Shown here: positions 1-9,056 of the stretch, piece after piece
Position numbering within the stretch: the stretch's first letter is position 1
Layout of the letters: every line of letters begins with the position of its first letter
Source of the DNA: Synergistaceae bacterium
Lineage (GTDB): Bacteria > Synergistota > Synergistia > Synergistales > Aminobacteriaceae
Assembly (NCBI GenBank): GCA_017394925.1
Contig: JAFPWQ010000058.1
Span: 1-34,570, forward strand
Direction: 5' to 3'
DNA length: 34,570 nt
Notes under the pieces: generated by a model
The model's input: the letters and a program-made list of their open reading frames with translations, nothing else
Databases searched by the model: none
Told to the model about the DNA's origin: nothing
Position numbers and translations under genes: made by a program

Positions 1-118
1 CATCGCACATCGCACATCGCACATCGCACATCGCACATCGCACATCGCACATCGCACATCGCACATCGCACATCGCACATCGCACATCGCACATCGCACA
101 TCGCACATCGCACATCGC
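1..118. repeat. Heptanucleotide tandem repeat (CATCGCA)n
   Basis: Sixteen perfect copies of CATCGCA occupy 1-112, followed by six bases of a seventeenth copy before the sequence diverges at 119. The array runs into the left edge of the window, so its full length is unknown. Because 7 is not a multiple of 3, all three frames of either strand read through it with the same 7-residue periodic peptide (HRTSHIA on the plus strand). A TAA at 121-123 would end frame 1. It ends about 105 bases before the algI-like start. Whether it is the tail of an upstream gene or intergenic cannot be decided from the window. Confidence 0.97.
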
Positions 119-225
119 CTTAATTATTTCCTTTTAGCAGACAAAATTTTTCTTCGTGAGTCATCTTCCTTCGTTACGATTCATTCTTCTATTCATTCTT
201 CGATTCATTCAATGGAGGAAGCGTG

Positions 226-1599
226 ATGTTATTCAATTCTTACGGATTCATTTTCGTTTTTCTTCCTGTTGTCTTAGCCGGTTATTTCAGAATCACGAAC
301 TGCACACTCTCTTCACTCTGGCTTCTCGTGTCGTCATTAATATTCTATTCAATGCTGAGTGTGAATTATCTTCCTGTTCTGATTATTTCAGTATGCATGA
401 ATTACTTTGTGAGCAGAAGAATCGAATCAGGACATGCAAAAAGATTATGGCTCATGCTGGGAATAGCTTTCAATTTCATTATGCTTGGATATTTCAAGTT
501 CACGGGAACATTGCCGCCTGGAATATCATTCTTTACGTTCACGCAGACAGCATATATCGTGTGTGTCTTCAAGGGCAGCGCAAAAACAGAATCATTCATG
601 AAGTATTCAGAGTATGCCGCATTCTTTCCGTATGTAATATCTGGCCCTATTTCAGATTACAGAGATATAATGCCTCAGCTCAAAGACGAATCGAAACGCA
701 GAGTAAACTATGATAATCTTGCATTAGGAATAACGCTTTTCATTCTTGGACTCTTCAAGAAAGTATATATTGCCGACGGTCTTGCACCTGTTGTGAATAA
801 TCTTTTTGCGAATTCAGGAGGGCTTACGTTCTTTGAGGCATGGTTTGCGGCTCTCAGTTACTCAATGCAGTTATATTTTGATTTCTCAGGGTATTCTGAC
901 ATGGCCGTAGCTATAGCTCTTATGTTCAACATAAAACTTCCCGTAAATTTCGATTCACCGTATAAATCCCTTAGCATTATAGACTTCTGGAGACGCTGGC
1001 ATATTTCACTTGGGAAATGGATTCGTGATTACGTGTATATTCCTTTGGGAGGCAGCCGTGAAGGTGAAGTGAAGAAAATCCGCAATGTGATTCTTGCAAT
1101 GCTGTTTACGGGGTTATGGCACGGAGTCGGATTCACATTTATATTATGGGGATTGCTTCACGGACTCATGCTTGCGGTCAATCATCAGTGGCGGAGGCTG
1201 AATGTGAAAATTCCTTCTCTGCTCTCATGGTTCATAACGTTCATATGCGTAGTGTCATGCTGGATCATATTCAGGTCTGAGAGCGTGAATGATGCAGTGA
1301 ATATTCTTGCGGCCATGTTCGATGTCAGGAATATAGTTCTGCCTGAGAAGCTCATCAGGTATGCAGGATTTCTTAAAGCATACGGCATTACGTTTGGGAA
1401 TTTTCTGATGAACAATACAGCTAAAAATTTTGCGTTCCTTCTGGTTATATTCGTTATGTCTGTCTTATTTCCGAATACTAATCAGATAATATCGCGCTTT
1501 AAACCCAGAATAATTTATGCAGTTCTGATTTTCATTATAGCTGTGATGTCCATGATGAAATTTTCGGGCATATCGGACTTTCTTTATTTCCAGTTCTGA
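226..1599 (+). CDS. MBOAT-family polysaccharide O-acetyltransferase, AlgI-like
   Basis: This is a multi-pass membrane O-acyltransferase of the AlgI/PatA type, which moves acetyl groups across the inner membrane for O-acetylation of an exported polysaccharide or cell-wall polymer. Visible hallmarks are the N-terminal MLFNSYGFIFVFLP, the pair FWRRWHISLGKW / RDYVYIPLGG in the middle, and FTGLWHGVGFTFILWGLLHG, which holds the conserved histidines of the catalytic region. Roughly ten hydrophobic segments are present. At about 457 residues it is near the usual family length. I chose ATG 226 because GGAGG lies at 214-218 and the family begins with MLFNSY; a GTG sits one codon earlier. The AlgJ-like partner starts 13 bases after the stop, so the two probably form one operon. 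The polymer that is modified cannot be named. Confidence 0.93.
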   Translation: MLFNSYGFIFVFLPVVLAGYFRITNCTLSSLWLLVSSLIFYSMLSVNYLPVLIISVCMNYFVSRRIESGHAKRLWLMLGIAFNFIMLGYFKFTGTLPPGISFFTFTQTAYIVCVFKGSAKTESFMKYSEYAAFFPYVISGPISDYRDIMPQLKDESKRRVNYDNLALGITLFILGLFKKVYIADGLAPVVNNLFANSGGLTFFEAWFAALSYSMQLYFDFSGYSDMAVAIALMFNIKLPVNFDSPYKSLSIIDFWRRWHISLGKWIRDYVYIPLGGSREGEVKKIRNVILAMLFTGLWHGVGFTFILWGLLHGLMLAVNHQWRRLNVKIPSLLSWFITFICVVSCWIIFRSESVNDAVNILAAMFDVRNIVLPEKLIRYAGFLKAYGITFGNFLMNNTAKNFAFLLVIFVMSVLFPNTNQIISRFKPRIIYAVLIFIIAVMSMMKFSGISDFLYFQF

Positions 1600-1612
1600 G
1601 AGGTGAAGCATA

Positions 1613-2683
1613 ATGAGTTCAAGAAAGTATGTTATATGCGTAACGTCATTGCTGTATGTGTTTATAATTCTGAATTTCACACTGTGGCACTGTATCACCA
1701 GACAGGCATTTGCTCAGAAAGATCTTAATCGTCTGGGCACTCTCATAAGCACAGAGTCTTTAACTCAGAATGTGAAATATTCAAAGCATCACACAGAATT
1801 CAAAGACTATATATCATCAGGTATGAAAGAATCATTTGATGTAATTACTATCGGTGATTCATTCTCTAACGGAGGAGGTTATACTTACTATCAGGATTAT
1901 CTTGAAGATAAATACGGAATTAAATGCCTGAACGTTCGCTTTGTTTACAATTGTCTTGATGACTTATACATTCTCATTAACTCAGGTATGCTTGATAAAA
2001 TTAACCCCAAAGTTGTTATCCTTGAGAGCGTAGAGCGTTCTGTACAGGGCAGTCTTGGAATTAATAAAATAGATTCAGAATCAATTTCTGGTCAAAAGGC
2101 AAATAATTTCATGCACAGAAAAAATGAACAGAAAAAATTGAGGGCTTTATCTTCTGGTATCTTTTCTTCTTTAACTGTACAGGCCAATATGGACTTAATA
2201 TATAACAAGCTGTATCACATAGTGAATAACGAACGCTTAAGCCCCGAAGTATATATCACTGAGCTTAACCGAAACGTCTTCACAAATCCGGGATATGAAC
2301 ATACATTGCTTCATTATTACTTTGATTTGAACTATATGACTGCTCCCGTAAACGCAGAGACAGTAAACATGAATCTGAACAATGCCGCAAGAATTCTACG
2401 TGAAAAAGGCATCATGCTTATATTCATGCCGTGTGCTGATAAATATGATTTGTATTATCCTTATGTCATCAATCATAATGGCAGACCAGAAAATAATTTT
2501 TTCCCTGAGATGCGCAGAGTTTCGCCGAAAGAGTATGTATTCATAGACACGATGAAGATATTACGTGATGCACTTGAACGCGGCGAACAGGACATATATT
2601 GGTTCGGGGATACGCACTGGTCATGGAAGGGTGCGGAGCTTGTATGCGATGAGCTTGTGAAATATTTTGACTGGTTGAATTAA
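1613..2683 (+). CDS. AlgJ/AlgX-like SGNH-type O-acetyltransferase partner
   Basis: The protein has one N-terminal membrane anchor (about residues 7-27) and a large extracytoplasmic domain. GDSFS near residue 82 matches the SGNH/GDS nucleophile block. DTHWSWKG near the C terminus matches the Asp-x-His-Trp block of the AlgJ/AlgX acetyltransferases. These proteins accept acetyl groups from the AlgI-type membrane protein and place them on the polymer in the periplasm. The ribosome site GAGGTGA overlaps the algI stop and the spacing is 13 bases, so co-translation with algI is likely. No polymer synthase genes are next to the pair. Overall similarity is remote outside the catalytic blocks, so the exact subfamily is inferred. 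Confidence 0.78.
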   Translation: MSSRKYVICVTSLLYVFIILNFTLWHCITRQAFAQKDLNRLGTLISTESLTQNVKYSKHHTEFKDYISSGMKESFDVITIGDSFSNGGGYTYYQDYLEDKYGIKCLNVRFVYNCLDDLYILINSGMLDKINPKVVILESVERSVQGSLGINKIDSESISGQKANNFMHRKNEQKKLRALSSGIFSSLTVQANMDLIYNKLYHIVNNERLSPEVYITELNRNVFTNPGYEHTLLHYYFDLNYMTAPVNAETVNMNLNNAARILREKGIMLIFMPCADKYDLYYPYVINHNGRPENNFFPEMRRVSPKEYVFIDTMKILRDALERGEQDIYWFGDTHWSWKGAELVCDELVKYFDWLN

Positions 2684-2695
2684 GCGTGATAATTA
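2667..2695 (+). promoter_or_regulatory. Candidate promoter for glgB
   Basis: TTGACT at 2667-2672 resembles a -35 box. GATAAT at 2688-2693 (15-base spacer) or TAATTA at 2690-2695 (17-base spacer) could be the -10. The -35 lies inside the end of the preceding gene. The spacing of the better -10 is short, so this is tentative. Confidence 0.3.
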
Positions 2696-2761
2696 CGATA
2701 AAATTTAAGCACGTAATTTTCAATCTCAAATTTAAACTTCACAAAGGAGGTAATTAGTTTT

Positions 2762-4693
2762 ATGGCCGGCAATATAAGACATGGAGTTTCACCGATAACT
2801 GACTACGATATATACATGTTCAAGCAGGGAACGCATTACAGGCTCTATGAGAAGATGGGAGCACAGAAATTTGTTGACGAGTCCGACGGAGCAGAAGGTG
2901 TAGCATTCAGTGTATGGGCACCCAATGCGCAGGAAGTCAGCGTGATCGGAAATTTCAACGACTGGAATCCCGGAGCACATCCGTTAGCTGCACGCTGGGA
3001 CGGTTCAGGAATATGGGAGGGATTTATTCCTGGCCTCAAGAAATGGGAGCTGTATAAATTCCACATCAAGAACTCACACGGCGAATACAAAGACAAAATG
3101 GATCCGTTTTCGCGACTCTTTGAAGTTCCTCCGAGAACATCATCAATAACTCACTGGCCCGAATACGAATGGGGAGATTCAGAATGGCTTGCAAGACGCG
3201 GTGAAAGAATGAACATGTCAGCACCGTTAAGCGTCTATGAGGTTCATATGGGTTCATGGAGACGGCACTGGGACGACGGACTCTCGCTTTCGTACAGAGA
3301 AATGGCCGAAGAACTTCCAGATTACTGCGCAGACATGGGATTCAATGCCGTAGAATTCCTGCCCGTAATGGAACATCCGTTTTATGGCTCATGGGGCTAT
3401 CAGACACTGGGATATTTTGCGCCGACATGCAGATACGGAACGCCTGAAGACCTGATGAAGTTGATCGATGAACTTCACAAGAGAGATATTGCAGTCATAC
3501 TTGATTTCGTTCCCAGTCATTTCCCGACTGATGACTTCGGACTCGCACGCTATGACGGCACAGCATTATACGAGCATGAAGACCCCCGCAAGGGTTATCA
3601 TCCTGACTGGGGCAGCTACATCTTCAATTACGGACGCAATGAAGTACGCAGCTTCTTAATCTCAAGTGCGGCATTCTGGGTTGACCAGTATCATGCTGAC
3701 GGATTACGAATCGATGCGGTAGCCTCAATGTTATATCTCGATTACTCACGCAGAAACGGCGAATGGATTCCGAACATTTACGGCGGACGTGAAAACCTCG
3801 AAGCGATTTCATTATTGCGCGACATGAACAGCGAATTATTCGGACGTTTCCAGACGATTCAGACAGTCGCAGAAGAAAGTACAGACTGGCCGATGGTAAC
3901 TCGTCCTGTATTTTTGGGCGGCTTAGGTTTCGGAATGAAATGGAATATGGGCTGGATGCATGACACGTTAGACTACATGAGTCTTGAGCCTATTTATCGT
4001 TCATGGCATCAGAATCAATTAACGTTCTCAATCTGGTATGCGTTCAGTGAGAACTTCATGCTGCCGTTATCGCATGACGAAGTAGTTCACGGAAAAGGCT
4101 CGCTCATCAACAAGATGCCCGGCGACTGGTGGCAGAAACGCGCGAATCTGAGACTGCTTTACGGTTACATGTGGGCTCATCCTGGCAAAAAATTATTGTT
4201 CATGGGCGGAGAGTTTGCGCAGGGCCTCGAATGGAATCATGATTCGGCACTCGAATGGCATTTGCTTCAGAAAGATGATTTCAAAGGGATTCAGAACTGG
4301 GTACGCGATTTGAATCACGCACTGAAAGAATACGCTCCTCTTCATGAACTTGATTTCACGCCTGACGGATTCAAATGGATTGACTGTTCAGACTGGCATC
4401 AGAGCGTCATTGTCTGGTTACGCAAGGGCAAAAGCAACGACGAATATATTCTTTGCGCCGCGAACTTTACACCTGTTCCGAGATACGGCTATCGAATCGG
4501 AGTCCCACGTTCGGGATTCTGGAAGGAGATTCTGAATTCCGATTCAGTGAAGTACGGCGGAGGCGGCATAGGCAACTGCGGAGGCATGGAGTCAGATATG
4601 ATTGAGAGTCATGGCTACCCGTATTCATTGCCCTTAACACTTCCTCCTCTGGCAATCGTGATGTTCCATTTCAGCACTAAGAACGAACAGTAA
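2762..4693 (+). CDS. glgB: 1,4-alpha-glucan branching enzyme GlgB
   Basis: This enzyme (EC 2.4.1.18) makes alpha-1,6 branches in glycogen. A CBM48-type module near residues 45-95 contains FSVWAPNAQEVSVIGNFNDW. The GH13 barrel follows, with the nucleophile D318 in GLRIDAVASMLY, the acid residue in AEEST (E371/E372), and H438-D439 in LSHDEVVHGKGS. A C-terminal beta domain ends the protein. The 643 residues are a normal length for the group lacking the extra N-terminal module. ATG 2762 is preceded by AAAGGAGG (11-base spacing). No other glycogen gene is adjacent and a strong terminator follows, so it may be expressed alone or with the algIJ pair upstream. The assignment is secure. Confidence 0.97.
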   Translation: MAGNIRHGVSPITDYDIYMFKQGTHYRLYEKMGAQKFVDESDGAEGVAFSVWAPNAQEVSVIGNFNDWNPGAHPLAARWDGSGIWEGFIPGLKKWELYKFHIKNSHGEYKDKMDPFSRLFEVPPRTSSITHWPEYEWGDSEWLARRGERMNMSAPLSVYEVHMGSWRRHWDDGLSLSYREMAEELPDYCADMGFNAVEFLPVMEHPFYGSWGYQTLGYFAPTCRYGTPEDLMKLIDELHKRDIAVILDFVPSHFPTDDFGLARYDGTALYEHEDPRKGYHPDWGSYIFNYGRNEVRSFLISSAAFWVDQYHADGLRIDAVASMLYLDYSRRNGEWIPNIYGGRENLEAISLLRDMNSELFGRFQTIQTVAEESTDWPMVTRPVFLGGLGFGMKWNMGWMHDTLDYMSLEPIYRSWHQNQLTFSIWYAFSENFMLPLSHDEVVHGKGSLINKMPGDWWQKRANLRLLYGYMWAHPGKKLLFMGGEFAQGLEWNHDSALEWHLLQKDDFKGIQNWVRDLNHALKEYAPLHELDFTPDGFKWIDCSDWHQSVIVWLRKGKSNDEYILCAANFTPVPRYGYRIGVPRSGFWKEILNSDSVKYGGGGIGNCGGMESDMIESHGYPYSLPLTLPPLAIVMFHFSTKNEQ

Positions 4694-4702
4694 TAAAATT
4701 TT

Positions 4703-4740
4703 TCCCCCTTGCTGAAACGGTGAGGGGGATTTTTTTTTTT
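4703..4740 (+). terminator. Rho-independent terminator after glgB
   Basis: TCCCCCT (4703-4709) pairs with AGGGGGA (4723-4729) around a 13-base loop, followed by an uninterrupted T run to 4740. Confidence 0.9.
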
Positions 4741-4750
4741 CACAGACTGC

Positions 4751-4779
4751 AAGACAAAACAGCTCCGTAAAACTATAAT
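4751..4779 (+). promoter_or_regulatory. Promoter for the RND efflux operon
   Basis: A perfect TATAAT at 4774-4779 lies 17 bases after AAGACA (4751-4756, 4 of 6 matches to TTGACA). It sits just past the glgB terminator and 34 bases before the adaptor gene start, where a new transcription unit is expected. Confidence 0.6.
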
Positions 4780-4813
4780 CACACGTATAAACTTTTCACA
4801 AGGAGCTGACTAT

Positions 4814-5968
4814 ATGAAACACTTCATTAAAATTTTCATCGGCATTATCATACTCGCAGCTGTATGCTACGGATTAAACACGTTCAGGCAGCAAAGAGAA
4901 TCAGAACCAGAACCCGAAATCATAAGACCCGTAAGGACTATAATACTTCAGGGCGGAAATGATTCGATGACACGAAGATATTTCGGAACTGTTCAGGGAG
5001 GAAAGAGAGCAGATTTATCTTTCAGGGTATCGGGAACACTCAACAAGATAAACGTTGAGAAGGGAGCAGCCGTTAAGAGAGGAACATTGCTTGCAACGTT
5101 AGACCCGAGAGATTTCAATACACGAATCGCTCAGGCACAAAGCGCATTGTCTCAGGCAGAAGCACAGCATAAAAATGTTCAGGCAGATTTCAGACGCTAT
5201 GAGAATCTCTACAAGCAAAGGGCAATATCGAAATCACAGTATGATGCATACAAAACGCAGGTTGATGTCGCAAGATCAAATGTGAATTCAGCAAGCGCGA
5301 ATCTGAAATCAGCACGTGATGCCTTACGTGATACTGAACTCCGCGCACCGTTCGAAGGAATTATCGCAGACAGAAAGATTGAAAACTTTCAGGACGTAAC
5401 AGCAAAGCAGACGATATTCTCACTTCAGGATTTGAGCACTCTTGAGATAGTCTTCAACATTCCGGATAACGATGTTCTGCTTGCACCAGTCCCGAACGTT
5501 AAGAGCCTCAGTGAATTACGTAACGCCTCAGAATTTTTCAGAATGAACGCGCGTTTTGAGGCCATGCCCGAACAAACATTTCCGCTTTCACTCAAGGAGA
5601 TTGCAACTCAGGCTACAGCCGCTAACACATATCCAGTTACCGCCACGATGCCAAGACAGAATGACCTTCGCATACTTCCGGGAATGGCAGTTACAGTTGA
5701 AGTTGATTTCTCAGATGAGAATGCGAAAACTGATTCGCTCAGCAAATATTCAGTGCCTTTAACCGCAATTCTGAATCAGGACGGCAAAACTTATGTCTGG
5801 AGATTCAATAACGGCAGCGTGTCTAAAATTCCAGTTAATGCAGGAACTATTCATAACGATGCGTTAATTGAAATAGACGGTGCAGATTTGCATAACGGTG
5901 ATGTGATTATCACTGCGGGCGTTTATTTCCTTCGTGAAGGTCAGCACGTCAGAATTATGGAGGAGTAA
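4814..5968 (+). CDS. RND efflux periplasmic adaptor (membrane fusion protein)
   Basis: This is a HlyD/AcrA-type adaptor that links an inner-membrane RND pump to an outer-membrane channel. The N terminus is a hydrophobic anchor (about residues 4-22). A Cys follows it, but the residue before it is Val, so this is not a good lipobox. Next come the lipoyl half-motif SFRVSGTLNKINVEKGAAV, a long coiled-coil hairpin rich in Gln/Ala/Ser (about residues 105-175), the second lipoyl half (TELRAPFEGIIADRKIE), and a beta-barrel plus membrane-proximal domain. The 384 residues are typical. AAGGAG precedes ATG 4814. The pump gene begins 3 bases after the stop. No TolC-type gene or regulator is adjacent, so the substrate cannot be predicted. 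Confidence 0.93.
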   Translation: MKHFIKIFIGIIILAAVCYGLNTFRQQRESEPEPEIIRPVRTIILQGGNDSMTRRYFGTVQGGKRADLSFRVSGTLNKINVEKGAAVKRGTLLATLDPRDFNTRIAQAQSALSQAEAQHKNVQADFRRYENLYKQRAISKSQYDAYKTQVDVARSNVNSASANLKSARDALRDTELRAPFEGIIADRKIENFQDVTAKQTIFSLQDLSTLEIVFNIPDNDVLLAPVPNVKSLSELRNASEFFRMNARFEAMPEQTFPLSLKEIATQATAANTYPVTATMPRQNDLRILPGMAVTVEVDFSDENAKTDSLSKYSVPLTAILNQDGKTYVWRFNNGSVSKIPVNAGTIHNDALIEIDGADLHNGDVIITAGVYFLREGQHVRIMEE

Positions 5969-5971
5969 TTC

Positions 5972-8900
5972 ATGGACACCGCAAGAGCAAGCATAAAACG
6001 ATTCAGAGTCGTATTGTTCATATGCGTTTTAACACTCGTAGGCGGTATCATGGCCTATGTCGAGATCGGCAAGCTCGAAGATCCTTCATTCACGATTAAG
6101 ACGGCAGTAGTGAGTGCATTATATCCCGGTGCAAGCGCATATGAAGTTGAGCAGGAAGTAACATCAAGAATCGAAGATGCTATTCAGGCAATGGGAGAAA
6201 TAAAGCACATACGTTCACGTTCAACGCCGGGCATGTCAATCATATACGTTGATATTAAGGACGAATACACATCGAAAGAGCTTCCGCAGGTGTGGGACAA
6301 GTTAAGGCAGAAGGTCAACGATGCACAAGTATATATGCCATCAGGGACAACGATAATCATCAATAACGATTTCGGAGAAGTCTACGGTCAGTATTACTCG
6401 CTTGTCGGGGACGGCTACACAATGAAAGAATTATATGACTATGCAGATTTCCTGAAGAAGAATCTAGTTTTAGTTGATGAAGTTGCGAGCGTAAAAATTC
6501 TCGGAGAACAGACAGAAGGAATTTATATTGAGTTCTCAGCCTCACGAATGAACGCACTCGGCATATCTCCGTTGATTGTCTTCGCGGCTCTGACACAGCA
6601 GAATACTCTCACTGAGACCGGCAATATCACCTTAGGCGACAGATATATACGCATATCACCGACGAGCGCAATATTATCTGTTGAGGACATAAGCGATTTA
6701 GTGATAGGGAGTTCGGGAGGAAATTTAACGCGCTTACGTGATGTTGCAACAGTCAGACGTGATTATGTTGACCCTCAGACATTCAAGCTCAAATTCAATA
6801 ACCGTCCTGCACTCGCAATCGGAATCTCAACAGTTGAGGGCGGAAATGTCGTTAATATGGGCCGTGCAGTGTCGAAGAGACTTAAAGAGCTTGAAGCATT
6901 TCGTCCTGTTGGGATTGAGCTTAACGAGATATATATGCAGTCAGAACAGGTTGTGAAATCCACGAATGACTTCATCATAAATCTTGTCGAAAGCCTTGCA
7001 ATTGTCGTAGGCGTTCTCTTAATCTTCATGGGATTACGTTCGGGATTAATCATCGGTCTCGTGCTGCTTATCACAGTTGCAGGGACATTCGCGATCATGA
7101 ACTGGATGAACATAACACTTCAGATAGTATCACTTGCGGCATTGATTATTGCGCTGGGTTCACTTGTCGACAACGGGATAGTCGTAGCAGAAGGAATGCT
7201 TGTAGGAACGGAACGCGGAATGTCAATCGAAGACGCAGCGAGCGAATCAGTTGAGGGCTCTAAATGGGCCATGCTGGGCGGAACTTTTATCGCCGTAATG
7301 GCATTTGCTCCCGTCGGACTGTCAAACGTACAGGCCGGTGAATTTCTGCGTTCACTCTTTCAGGTCGTAGCAATCTCAATGTTCTTAAGCTGGTTTGCGG
7401 CATTAATCCTTGCGCCCGTTCTGGGAAAAGTTATGCTCAAGCCCTCAAAGCATGAAGGAGATCCTTACGACACATTTTTATTCAGGACTTACAGAGCGAT
7501 ACTTGAAGGCTGTTTGCGTAACAGGACATTGACGGTCATAATCGTGATTGCAATGTTCGGAGCTTCAATGTATATCTTCTCGACTATGCCGACATCATTC
7601 TTCCCTGATGCCGAGACCGTATATTTCAACGTTGATTTGTGGAGTCCCGAAGGAACATCGCTTGCTGGTCAGGAGAAGGTAACGCAGGAGCTCGTAGATT
7701 ATATTTCATCACAGCCCGAAGTGAAAAATGTCTCACAGTTCATAGGCGGAGGAGGATTAAGATTCATGCTTACGTATTCGCCTCCTGAAAACAATACTGC
7801 ATTCTCTCAGTTAATGATTGAGATGAAAGACGGAAAAGATACGCGGCCTATGCTGCTTAAGACACAGGCATATATTGATGAACAGATGCCCTCGCTTGAA
7901 GGCTATTGCAGATTATTCGCACGGGGAAGCGGAATGAGTGAGAAAATCGGCGTGAGATTTTACGGTGAAGACCCTCACACGCTGAGACGCATAGCAAATC
8001 AGGCACTGCGAATCATGGAAGAAGACCCCTCAGCAAAATTCGTTCGTGATAACTGGCGTGAACCTGTTGAAGTGATTCGTCCTCATATCCTGAAGGATCA
8101 GATGCAAAGTCTTGGGCTTGGACGGCCGTTAATCAATCTTGCAATGCAGACAGCAACAACGGGTTATCCAATCGGGGCATTCAGGGACGGGGATAAATCG
8201 CTGGCAATATACGCCGCTTTCAAACCAGAGGAACGAAATAACATTGAGCTTCTGAGTTCTATGCCGGTATGGTCTCCTGCCGCAAATAAATCTGTGCCGT
8301 TGGGTACAGTCTTCTCGAATCTTGAGACCGCCTTTGAAGATAATATTATCATGCGCAGGGACAGAAGCAGATATATCTCTGCAATGAGCGAGGTAAAACT
8401 CGGAACTAATGCCGATGCCATGATTGCACGCATAAAGCCCAAAATCGAAGCTATAGACTTGCCATTGGGATATACGCTTGAATGGGGCGGAGAGCATGAA
8501 CTCTCTGATGAATCACTTGCGGGAATGGCTGTAGCTTTTCCTGCCGCAATATTAATCATGTTCATCATAATGGTATTTTTATTCAACGGATTCAGACAGA
8601 CGATAATAATTTTTCTTTCATTGCCGCTAATCTTAATCGGTGTTGTCGGAGGCTTATGGCTTGCAGGTATGGACGTGAGCTTTATGGCAATCGTAGGTCT
8701 GTTATCACTCGTGGGAATGCTGGCGAAGAATTCAATCGTTTTGCTTGACCAGGTGAGCGCAGATTTTGCCGCAGGACGTGATAAGTATGAATCAATCGTA
8801 GAAGACGGTATAGCGCGATTAAGACCGGTTGCAATGTCAGCACTAACTACAGTTCTGGGAATGCTGCCGTTAATCTGGGATGTTATGTTCGGTCCGATGG

Positions 8901-9013
8901 CCGTTACTATCATGGCCGGTCTCACAGTGAGTACGATATTAACTCTTCTGGTTATTCCTGTTATGACTGCAATAGCATATAACGTTAAATGTCCTGAACC
9001 TGAAGACGCATAA
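5972..9013 (+). CDS. RND-family efflux transporter (AcrB/HAE1-like)
   Basis: This is a 1013-residue proton-driven RND pump with the usual duplicated layout: TM1, a large periplasmic loop, TM2-6, TM7, a second loop and TM8-12. Ion-relay residues are visible: D400 in GSLVDNGIVVAEG (TM4; classical multidrug pumps have DD, here DN) and K919 in GMLAKNSIVLLDQ (TM10). The N terminus lacks the usual long cytoplasmic lead and begins MDTARASIKRFR. It is translationally linked to the adaptor gene and followed by a bidirectional terminator. The divergence from AcrB and the DN pair fit the broad RND group seen in anaerobes. Drug versus lipid or metabolite export cannot be told from sequence. Confidence 0.95.
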   Translation: MDTARASIKRFRVVLFICVLTLVGGIMAYVEIGKLEDPSFTIKTAVVSALYPGASAYEVEQEVTSRIEDAIQAMGEIKHIRSRSTPGMSIIYVDIKDEYTSKELPQVWDKLRQKVNDAQVYMPSGTTIIINNDFGEVYGQYYSLVGDGYTMKELYDYADFLKKNLVLVDEVASVKILGEQTEGIYIEFSASRMNALGISPLIVFAALTQQNTLTETGNITLGDRYIRISPTSAILSVEDISDLVIGSSGGNLTRLRDVATVRRDYVDPQTFKLKFNNRPALAIGISTVEGGNVVNMGRAVSKRLKELEAFRPVGIELNEIYMQSEQVVKSTNDFIINLVESLAIVVGVLLIFMGLRSGLIIGLVLLITVAGTFAIMNWMNITLQIVSLAALIIALGSLVDNGIVVAEGMLVGTERGMSIEDAASESVEGSKWAMLGGTFIAVMAFAPVGLSNVQAGEFLRSLFQVVAISMFLSWFAALILAPVLGKVMLKPSKHEGDPYDTFLFRTYRAILEGCLRNRTLTVIIVIAMFGASMYIFSTMPTSFFPDAETVYFNVDLWSPEGTSLAGQEKVTQELVDYISSQPEVKNVSQFIGGGGLRFMLTYSPPENNTAFSQLMIEMKDGKDTRPMLLKTQAYIDEQMPSLEGYCRLFARGSGMSEKIGVRFYGEDPHTLRRIANQALRIMEEDPSAKFVRDNWREPVEVIRPHILKDQMQSLGLGRPLINLAMQTATTGYPIGAFRDGDKSLAIYAAFKPEERNNIELLSSMPVWSPAANKSVPLGTVFSNLETAFEDNIIMRRDRSRYISAMSEVKLGTNADAMIARIKPKIEAIDLPLGYTLEWGGEHELSDESLAGMAVAFPAAILIMFIIMVFLFNGFRQTIIIFLSLPLILIGVVGGLWLAGMDVSFMAIVGLLSLVGMLAKNSIVLLDQVSADFAAGRDKYESIVEDGIARLRPVAMSALTTVLGMLPLIWDVMFGPMAVTIMAGLTVSTILTLLVIPVMTAIAYNVKCPEPEDA

Positions 9014-9048
9014 AAGAGAGGGGTATTTCTGCCCCTTCTTTTTTTTTT
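9014..9048. terminator. Bidirectional terminator between convergent genes
   Basis: GGGG (9020-9023) pairs with CCCC (9032-9035), with partial pairing outside it. A run of ten or more T follows on the plus strand. On the minus strand the same hairpin is followed by TCTCTTTTAT. It separates the RND operon from the convergent gene ending at 9057. Confidence 0.7.
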
Positions 9049-9056
9049 CACTTAAC

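Noticed and set aside
1..118. CRISPR array
   Set aside because: Units are 7 bp, contiguous and without spacers, so this is a microsatellite-type repeat.
156..713. Plus-strand frame of 185 codons overlapping the algI-like gene
   Set aside because: It is in a different frame from the clear AlgI sequence, is rich in Arg/His/Cys without domain pattern, and has no ribosome site.
8164..9051. Minus-strand open frame of 295 codons inside the RND pump gene
   Set aside because: It is antisense to conserved RND transmembrane sequence, has no family-like pattern and no ribosome site. Its length follows from the codon use of the true gene.
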